64,000 bases of DNA. Origin: Halovibrio salipaludis. Lineage in GTDB: Bacteria > Pseudomonadota > Gammaproteobacteria > Pseudomonadales > Oleiphilaceae. The stretch is from contig NZ_NSKD01000001.1 of assembly GCF_002286965.1 (NCBI RefSeq), positions 434,001 to 498,000 on the forward strand, in the 5' to 3' direction. The position numbers were made by a program, and so were the translations under genes. Each line of letters starts with the position of its first letter. The first letter of the stretch is position 1. Below the pieces are notes generated by a model. That model was given only the letters and a program-made list of their open reading frames with translations, had not been told where the DNA came from and made no database searches. This document shows, piece after piece, positions 54,784 to 64,000 of this stretch.

Positions 54784-56865
54784 ATGGCCACACCGGATTT
54801 CCTGGTTGAAGTCGGCACGGAAGAATTACCGCCCAAGGCGCTGAAGACACTTTCGGAATCCTTCGGCGAGGGCCTGCGCAGTGCGCTGGTGGACGCGGGC
54901 ATTGAGCACGGTGAGATCGAGACCTTCGCCACACCCCGGCGACTGGCCGTACGCGTGAACAAGCTTGCGGACGCCCAGCCGGACACCCCCTTCGAGAAGA
55001 AAGGGCCGGCCGTGAAGGCTGCGTTTGACGATCAGGGCAACCCCACGCGCGCCCTGGAAGGCTTTGCTCGCAACCTGGGCATCCAGCCGGACGAGCTGGA
55101 TACCATGGAAACCGAGAAGGGCGCCTGGCTGGTCTACCGCGGCGTGGAAAAAGGTCGCCCCACGGCCGAACTCCTTCCCGGCATGGTGGAACAGGCTCTC
55201 AACGGCCTGCCCATTCCCAAGCGCATGCGCTGGGGGGCCCGCCGGGAAGAGTTTGTCCGCCCGGTGCACTGGCTGATCATGCTCTACGGCAGCAAGGAGG
55301 TACCCTGTACCATCCTGGGCTGTGAGGCGGGTCACGCCACACAGGGTCACCGCTTCCATCACCCGGGTGAGCTCATCATCTCCACGCCCGCGGATTACGA
55401 ACTGGTGCTGCGCCAGCACGGCTGGGTGGAACCGGATTTCGCGACACGCCGGGAGACGATCCGTAACGGGGTGACCCGTGTGGCGGAAGAACAGGCTAAA
55501 GGTAGCGCGGTCATCAATCCGGACCTTCTGGACGAGGTCACCGCGCTGTGTGAATGGCCGGTGCCGCTTCTGGGCCGTTTTGAGGAGCGATTCCTCGACG
55601 TACCGCCGGAAGCCCTGGTGTCCTCCATGGAGGAACACCAGAAGTACTTCCATGTGGTGGATGCCAACAACACCATGATGCCGTACTTCATCACGGTGGC
55701 CAATATCGCGAGCCACGACCCCTCAGCGGTGGTCGCGGGCAACGAAAAGGTCATCCGGCCCCGACTGGCGGACGCCGCCTTCTTCTACGATACCGACCGG
55801 AAAACCCCGCTCATCGACCGGCTCGACGATCTCAAGCCCATTGTCTTCCAGCAGGATCTGGGCAGCCTGCACGACAAGACACTCCGGATTGCCTCCCTGG
55901 CCGGGCGTATTGCCGAGGGCATTGGCGCGGATCCGGACAAGGCAGGGCGTGCCGGTACCCTGAGCAAGACCGATCTGCTGACCGAGATGGTCCAGGAGTT
56001 CGATGACCTCCAGGGTGTCATGGGCGAGTATTACGCACGTCATGATGGTGAGGACGAATCGGTCGCAAGGGCATTGAGCGAACAGTACCTGCCGGGCTTT
56101 GCCGGGGACCGTGTTCCACAGACCGACATCGGCGCCTGCGTTGCGCTCGCGGACAGGCTTGATTCATTGGTGGGCCTGTTCGGGATCAACCAGCCCCCCA
56201 GCGGCACACGTGACCCCTACGCACTGCGCCGGGCGGCACTGGGCGTGATCCGCATCCTGGTGGAACGCGAACTGACCCTGGATCTCGAAGAGCTGGCCGG
56301 CTGGGCTGCCGGGGAGTTCAACAGCCTTACCGTGGACGATCCGGTCCAGCCGGTCGTGGACTATATTCTTGAGCGCTTCCGGGCCAGCTTCGAGGATCAG
56401 GGCGTTCCGGCGGAGGTTTTCCTGGCGGTTCAGGCGCGCCGGCCCACCCAGCCCCTGGACTTCCATCGCCGGGTTCTGGCGGTGAACAACTTCGTCGCCC
56501 TGCCGGAAGCTCAGGCCCTGGCAGCCGCCAACAAGCGGGTCTCCAATATCCTTGAGAAACAGGGCGGTACCCAGGCCGGCAGTGTGGATCCCGAACGCTT
56601 CCAGGAAGAGGCGGAACGGGCACTCTATGAAGCGCTCCAGTCCCAGGAGGGACAGGTCGAACCACTGTTCGCCCGCGGCGACTATGATGCCGGCCTCCAG
56701 TCCCTGGCGCAACTGCGCGAGGTGGTGGACCGGTTCTTCAACGACGTCATGGTCATGGCGGAGGACGAGAGCCTGAAAGCCAACCGGCTGGCACTGCTGG
56801 AACGGCTCCGCCAGCTGTTCCTCAGGGTCGCGGATATCTCACTGCTGCAGACCGGCAGTGAGTAG
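54784..56865 (+). CDS. glyS: Glycyl-tRNA synthetase beta subunit
   Basis: The 693-residue beta subunit binds tRNA-Gly. It begins MATPDFLVEVGTEELPPKAL, the family N-terminus, and holds the HD-like middle and anticodon-binding C-terminal regions (YALRRAALGVIRIL, FFNDVMVMAEDESLKANRLALL). The ATG at 54784 is chosen over one at 54778 because AAGGAGG lies seven bases before it. Length fits E. coli GlyS (689). Confidence 0.97.
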   Translation: MATPDFLVEVGTEELPPKALKTLSESFGEGLRSALVDAGIEHGEIETFATPRRLAVRVNKLADAQPDTPFEKKGPAVKAAFDDQGNPTRALEGFARNLGIQPDELDTMETEKGAWLVYRGVEKGRPTAELLPGMVEQALNGLPIPKRMRWGARREEFVRPVHWLIMLYGSKEVPCTILGCEAGHATQGHRFHHPGELIISTPADYELVLRQHGWVEPDFATRRETIRNGVTRVAEEQAKGSAVINPDLLDEVTALCEWPVPLLGRFEERFLDVPPEALVSSMEEHQKYFHVVDANNTMMPYFITVANIASHDPSAVVAGNEKVIRPRLADAAFFYDTDRKTPLIDRLDDLKPIVFQQDLGSLHDKTLRIASLAGRIAEGIGADPDKAGRAGTLSKTDLLTEMVQEFDDLQGVMGEYYARHDGEDESVARALSEQYLPGFAGDRVPQTDIGACVALADRLDSLVGLFGINQPPSGTRDPYALRRAALGVIRILVERELTLDLEELAGWAAGEFNSLTVDDPVQPVVDYILERFRASFEDQGVPAEVFLAVQARRPTQPLDFHRRVLAVNNFVALPEAQALAAANKRVSNILEKQGGTQAGSVDPERFQEEAERALYEALQSQEGQVEPLFARGDYDAGLQSLAQLREVVDRFFNDVMVMAEDESLKANRLALLERLRQLFLRVADISLLQTGSE

Positions 56866-56890
56866 GGAACGCCCCGATGAACGCCACTAT

Positions 56891-56937
56891 TAGTGCGAAC
56901 CATTCTCATTGACATATAGGAAAAGGCCGGCAATACT
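56891..56937 (+). promoter_or_regulatory. Candidate promoter with overlapping Fur-like box
   Basis: TTGACA (56909-56914) and AATACT (56932-56937) are exactly 17 bases apart, a strong -35 with a fair -10. The -35 overlaps 56895-56913, which matches 11 of 19 positions of the Fur consensus and includes ATTCTCATT, the reverse of the frequent AATGAGAAT half-site. The promoter call is firmer than the Fur call. Confidence 0.4.
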
Positions 56938-56975
56938 GGCGATTCGATGACCCCACAGGAACCATTGAATCGCCA
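56937..56975. repeat. Inverted repeat flanking the start of the 56975 gene
   Basis: TGGCGATTC (56937-56945) and GAATCGCCA (56967-56975) are perfect complements separated by 21 bases. The right arm ends on the A of the ATG codon, and the loop contains the only ribosome-site-like sequence (AGGAA). The predicted transcript start falls in the left arm, so it is more likely a DNA operator than an RNA hairpin, unless transcription begins upstream. Confidence 0.5.
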
Positions 56976-57802
56976 TGAGCCAGTCTTTCACCCGCCTTCT
57001 GCCCGAACTCCAGGCCACCGTCAGCGCCTGCATCGAAACCGCGCTGGTCCTCCATGCCACGACCATGCCCCAGATCCGGCGTGTCATGGCCGGTGACGCA
57101 ATCATCGAGGACTACGTGCGGGCGCTCGGGTTCGGGGACCGCCTGGTTCCCTGGCAGCATCTTGGCCGCGATGATGGTCCGGAACCCGACCTGATCCTCG
57201 CCCACGAGATCGCCGGCGGCACCAGCCTGTGCCCTACCTGGCTGCCCACCCGCTACCAGCCACGCCTGTCCCTGGTTCCGGGGGCGCGCAGCTCGGCCGA
57301 TGTCCAGGACAACCTGAAACGCATTGCCCGCATCCTTGGCAACACCATGGGTGAAATGGTCCCCGCCCAGCGCTTCCGGGAAACGTTCGAGGGTCTTCGC
57401 GCCCGGTTGCACGTACCGGGTCCGCGGGTTCTGGTGCTGGTGGAAACGGGGCGCGGGCGTTACCGCCTGACGGGGCGGGATCATCCCTGCCACAGGATAT
57501 TCGCGCAGCTTGGCTGGATCAGTGCGCCTTCAGAAAGGGTTGCAGGAGAGAAGCTGAGCGTCCGGACGCTCAGCATGCTGGAACACGATGCCGTATTGAT
57601 CCTGGAAGCATGGGCTGGCGAAGAGGGGGAATCCGCACTGGCCCGGCACTGGCCGGTGATGCTGTCACCGGCGGCGGAAACCGAACGCTGGGCCCGGCTT
57701 CCGATGCTGGAGCTGATGTGCCTCGGGCCGTCCCTGCCCGACCGCCTGGCGGATCTCGCCACCCGCTTCCAGACCCTGAAACCGGATACCTGGGACTCCT
57801 AG
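56975..57802 (+). CDS. Leaderless periplasmic-binding-protein-like protein
   Basis: The 275-residue protein has no signal peptide. Its layout resembles the metal/siderophore/heme-binding TroA/BtuF fold: an N-terminal lobe with RRVMAGDAIIEDYVRALG and PDLILAHEI, a connecting helix (DVQDNLKRIARILG), and a C-terminal lobe with RVLVLVETGRGRYRLTGRDHPCHRIFAQLGW and MLEHDAVLILEAW. The fold assignment is inferred from these patterns only. No ABC permease is near. A possible Fur-controlled promoter and an inverted repeat precede it, suggesting an iron-linked role in the cytoplasm. It converges with gyrB, three bases apart. Confidence 0.6.
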   Translation: MSQSFTRLLPELQATVSACIETALVLHATTMPQIRRVMAGDAIIEDYVRALGFGDRLVPWQHLGRDDGPEPDLILAHEIAGGTSLCPTWLPTRYQPRLSLVPGARSSADVQDNLKRIARILGNTMGEMVPAQRFRETFEGLRARLHVPGPRVLVLVETGRGRYRLTGRDHPCHRIFAQLGWISAPSERVAGEKLSVRTLSMLEHDAVLILEAWAGEEGESALARHWPVMLSPAAETERWARLPMLELMCLGPSLPDRLADLATRFQTLKPDTWDS

Positions 57803-57805
57803 CCC

Positions 57806-61343
<3,538 letters not shown>

Positions 61344-61346
61344 GGA

Positions 61347-62096
61347 TCAGATCTGATAATGATCGCGGAGGTGCGCCAGAATCGATTCGCTCTCATACAT
61401 TGCTGTTCCCTGGTTCGGATCGACGAGATAGGGCACAGCAACGCGGCCTGTTCTGTTGAGCAGTTCCACACGATTGCGCGAGCGTGGCTGGTACCGAAGT
61501 CCAAGCCTGTCACGGATCGCGGGAAGCACAAACTCGTTCAACGAAGACTTACCGCAGTTACGAACCACATAGGGAAGCTGGAGTTCACAAAGCAGCTCGC
61601 GTACTTCCCTGGAGTAGGGGCTGGACTCGAAACTGTAGAGTTCCAGGAGCCGTTCGGGCCGACGGGCCGGCTTCGCGTAGAGCCCCCGACCCAGTCTTGA
61701 ACCAGAAGCAAGTACAACACGCCCTTTATCGAGCGGTAGCCGGCTGCTCACCCCCGGAACCCGTCCGTGACCGTAACGCTCCCACAGATAGCGCCTGATG
61801 TGCCGGCTCTCGTAAAGAACCTCTCCCTGTTCGGGATCCACCAGCAACGGAAAGCGTTCACGTCCGCCCAGTTCGCGCGCCCGGTTCCGGAACCGGTCAC
61901 CCCCTTTCGGGCACGGATAGATCACGGCATCCAGATCCAGCTCCGTAAGCGTTTCCCGCACCAGCCGGCAATGAGGGCAGCCCTCCATATCAAACAGCTG
62001 CAACGGCTGTTCGGGCTGCTCCCCGTCCGGAGCACGGATCGCGGTGCCCCGCCAGAGCGCCAGGCTGGAGGTAACAAGCTGGGGAAAAAGTGCCAT
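61347..62096 (-). CDS. Tandem thioredoxin-fold (GST N-terminal domain) protein
   Basis: The 249-residue protein holds two glutathione S-transferase N-terminal (glutaredoxin-like) domains, about residues 30-105 and 130-245. The first has a redox-type C40-P-H-C43 motif (DMEGCPHCRL) and the GSH-binding style text FPLLVDPEQGEVLYES. The second has S-P-Y-S at that place and ends AVPYLVDPNQGTAMYES, so it probably binds but does not do dithiol chemistry. I chose ATG at 62096; a TTG at 62111 overlaps the upstream gene. It lies between the ABC1 kinase gene and recF with almost no spacing, so it is in the operon. The role is unknown. Confidence 0.82.
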   Translation of the reverse strand: MALFPQLVTSSLALWRGTAIRAPDGEQPEQPLQLFDMEGCPHCRLVRETLTELDLDAVIYPCPKGGDRFRNRARELGGRERFPLLVDPEQGEVLYESRHIRRYLWERYGHGRVPGVSSRLPLDKGRVVLASGSRLGRGLYAKPARRPERLLELYSFESSPYSREVRELLCELQLPYVVRNCGKSSLNEFVLPAIRDRLGLRYQPRSRNRVELLNRTGRVAVPYLVDPNQGTAMYESESILAHLRDHYQI

Positions 62097-62107
62097 CTGC
62101 CTGGACC

Positions 62108-63490
62108 TCAATGGAGCATGTTCAGGCGCTCATCCAGAAACATATCCATTTCCGGCGCCAGTATGTGAACGTAGCGGTCAAAATACAGGAACTGCTTGAT
62201 CAGGAGCGCGAATTCGCGTGGAAAGTGAAGACCGTGATCCTCGCCCACGCGGACCAGATCCATCAGCAGTTCATTCACATCATCGTCCGTTTCCTCGGAG
62301 AGGGTCTCGATATCCGGCATCTCCTGGGGATCCGTTGGAACGACCGTCTCCATATGCTGCTGAAGGCCGGAGAGATCCCGCGCCAAGGCTTTCACATCCA
62401 CACCCTCACGGGTCACCCCGATGCGCGCCATGGCATCCGCCATGCCCTCGAAATCCGCACTCATCAAGGCCCCCATGAAATCAGAAACCGCCGTCCAGGT
62501 ATCCGGATCAATACGCCCGACGATTCCGAAATCGATAAAGCCAACACGACCGTCCTCAAGCACCATCAGGTTGCCGGCGTGCACGTCCGCGTGGAAAAAC
62601 TCACACTGCGTCAGGCTGGCAAACCAGGTATTCATGGCCGTAATCAGTGTCCTTTCCGGGTCGTCACTGTAGCGCCGGATGGTCTCAAGGTCCGTCAGTG
62701 GTACGCCCTGGAAGCGCTCCATCGTCAGAACCCGCCCAGTACTCAGCCTGCGATGAACCCGCGGAACCGTGGCTTCAGTGTTACCAGTGCGATCAAGGAA
62801 CTCCCGGAACGCCTCAAGGTTGTTGGCCTCCTGGACGAAATCGCATTCCTCCATCATGGTCCGCTGGATCTCCTGGATGATCCCGGAAAGCGATGTCCAC
62901 GCCAGCTTAGGTGCCAGGGTTTCCACAACCCGGGCTGATACGTAGAGGAAGTTGAGATCGGTAAGCAGGATGTTGGATACACCCGGCTTCTGGATCTTCA
63001 GTACTACTTCCTCCCCACTGGTCAGCCGGGCCCCGTGCACCTGCGCTATGGAGGCGGAGGCCAGGGGCGTGCGGTCAATACGCGTGAATTCCGTATCCAC
63101 CGCAGTGCCCAGCTCTTCCCTCAGGATCCGCTCCATCACGGCATAGGGGAGAGGCCGCGTCTGATCCAGACAGTTCTGGAATTCGTCCACATACTCACGG
63201 GGAAAGAACGTCGGGGAAGAGGCGATGAACTGCCCCAGCTTGATATAGGTCGCGCCAAGCCGCTCAAAGGTATCCCGCATCAGCCGCGGCAGGGGATGAC
63301 GGTCACCCCGCAGCCAGCGGACCCCCTGACCGCCGACCACCATGGCCGTCTGCCCGATCCGGAACGCGCCCTTGATACCATCGCCAAGGACTCGTGCGGG
63401 ATTGCTCCCCAGCGTCCCGCCTTCGTTTTCAGGGGTACGGTTGCCTCTGTTGCGCCCCGCTACCGGGGTATTCTGAATCAGTACACTCAT
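62108..63490 (-). CDS. ABC1/AarF/UbiB-family atypical kinase
   Basis: This 460-residue protein belongs to the UbiB/ADCK family of atypical kinase-like ATPases tied to ubiquinone and lipid metabolism. The KxGQ motif is K84-L-G-Q87, the A-rich nucleotide loop is ASASIAQVHG, the lysine is in VVLKIQKP, and the catalytic motifs are HADVHAGN and IDFG. There is no C-terminal pair of membrane helices like that of UbiB, which argues against it being ubiB itself. It follows dnaN by 35 bases and is upstream of the GST-like gene. Confidence 0.9.
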   Translation of the reverse strand: MSVLIQNTPVAGRNRGNRTPENEGGTLGSNPARVLGDGIKGAFRIGQTAMVVGGQGVRWLRGDRHPLPRLMRDTFERLGATYIKLGQFIASSPTFFPREYVDEFQNCLDQTRPLPYAVMERILREELGTAVDTEFTRIDRTPLASASIAQVHGARLTSGEEVVLKIQKPGVSNILLTDLNFLYVSARVVETLAPKLAWTSLSGIIQEIQRTMMEECDFVQEANNLEAFREFLDRTGNTEATVPRVHRRLSTGRVLTMERFQGVPLTDLETIRRYSDDPERTLITAMNTWFASLTQCEFFHADVHAGNLMVLEDGRVGFIDFGIVGRIDPDTWTAVSDFMGALMSADFEGMADAMARIGVTREGVDVKALARDLSGLQQHMETVVPTDPQEMPDIETLSEETDDDVNELLMDLVRVGEDHGLHFPREFALLIKQFLYFDRYVHILAPEMDMFLDERLNMLH

Positions 63491-63525
63491 TCACAAGCTT
63501 CCCTGTCAGTCCAATCTGGAAAGGA

Positions 63526-64000
63526 TCAAAGACGCATCGGCATCACAACGTACAGATTGTCATCCGGGCCAGTGCTCTCAATCAGCGCACTGGCATTGGG
63601 ACCGGAAAGAACGATCCGGACCTGGTCCTCACGGATGACGTTCATCACATCGATCAGATACCCCACATTGAACCCGATCTGCAGCGCCTCACCCTGGTAT
63701 TCCACGGCCATGGTGTCCTCCGCCTGCTCCTGATCCGGGTTATTGGCGTAGACATGCAGTTCACCGGGCTCGAGTTCCAGCCGCACACCACGGATATTCT
63801 CGTGGGACAGGATCCCGGCCCGCTGCAGAATGCTGCGCAGTGTCTCGCGATCCGCGATCACCGTCTTGTCCCCGCCACTGGGAATCACCCGGTTATAGTC
63901 CGGGAAACGACCCTCGATGAGCTTGGAAGTGAAGGTGAATCCATCCAGCGTCGCCCTTATATGGCTGCCACCGATGGTGACCGCGACATTCTTCTCACTA
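63526..64000 (-). CDS. dnaN: DNA polymerase III beta clamp, C-terminal part (cut by window edge)
   Basis: The last 157 residues of the sliding clamp are present; the start lies beyond the right edge. The typical linker LIEGRFPDYNRVIP and the C-terminal YVVMPMRL, which carries the peptide-binding pocket, are clear. It precedes the ABC1 kinase, GST-like, recF and gyrB genes on the same strand, so the dnaA-oriC region should lie just to the right. Confidence 0.95.
   Translation of the reverse strand, partial: SEKNVAVTIGGSHIRATLDGFTFTSKLIEGRFPDYNRVIPSGGDKTVIADRETLRSILQRAGILSHENIRGVRLELEPGELHVYANNPDQEQAEDTMAVEYQGEALQIGFNVGYLIDVMNVIREDQVRIVLSGPNASALIESTGPDDNLYVVMPMRL

Noticed and set aside
62108-63490. 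Calling the ABC1 kinase ubiB
   Set aside because: The C-terminal membrane helices and the ubiE-ubiJ-ubiB context are missing.

Overview
This 64 kb window is high-GC chromosomal DNA from a gammaproteobacterium. Gene content and order recall the near-origin region of Pseudomonas-like and Ectothiorhodospiraceae-like genomes: glyQS, an lpxL-type acyltransferase, trkA-rsmB-fmt-def divergent from LysM-dprA-tsaC-hemF-aroE, prlC with a gamma carbonic anhydrase, and a dnaN...recF-gyrB block at the right edge. Both the Trk and Kdp potassium systems, a bacterial voltage-gated channel and an aa3 oxidase fit an aerobic, probably salt-tolerant organism. That lifestyle and any family-level placement are inference. 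I found no tRNA, rRNA, CRISPR array, insertion sequence or prophage.

Layout. 1-7.5 kb: a BarA-like hybrid sensor kinase, an unrecognised lower-GC lipoprotein, a small unknown protein, a serine hydrolase and an ion channel. 7.5-15.3 kb: a NemR-like regulator with an Old Yellow Enzyme, an alpha/beta hydrolase, and a TetR-MFP-RND efflux operon; both regulators have visible operators. 15.3-22.9 kb: an aa3 cytochrome c oxidase locus (ctaC, ctaD, ctaE, SURF1, ctaA, ctaB, SCO) that lacks cox11/ctaG. 23.1-25.1 kb: a three-gene unknown operon with a DoxX protein and a periplasmic binding protein. 25.1-30.4 kb: yheV-prlC, gamma carbonic anhydrase, hsp20 with a sigma-32-type promoter and a terminator, and motAB-type stator genes.

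30.4-40.9 kb: conserved housekeeping genes (aroE, hemF, tsaC, dprA, LysM; def, fmt, rsmB, trkA, trkH). 40.9-48.9 kb: complete kdpFABCDE, with an extra 26-residue membrane peptide between kdpF and kdpA and helically phased repeats upstream. 49-53.7 kb: a 7TMR-DISM diguanylate cyclase, an Atm1-type ABC exporter and an LpxL-type acyltransferase. 53.8-57.8 kb: glyQS and a leaderless periplasmic-binding-protein-like gene with a possible Fur-controlled promoter. 57.8-64 kb: gyrB, recF, then a tandem thioredoxin-fold (GST-N) protein and an ABC1/UbiB-family kinase placed between recF and dnaN.

Most of the window is well-known biology. The best candidates for something undescribed are the ABC1 kinase/GST pair inside the dnaN-recF operon, the leaderless binding-protein-like gene at 56975, the channel with a three-acid pore filter, and the second micropeptide in kdp.
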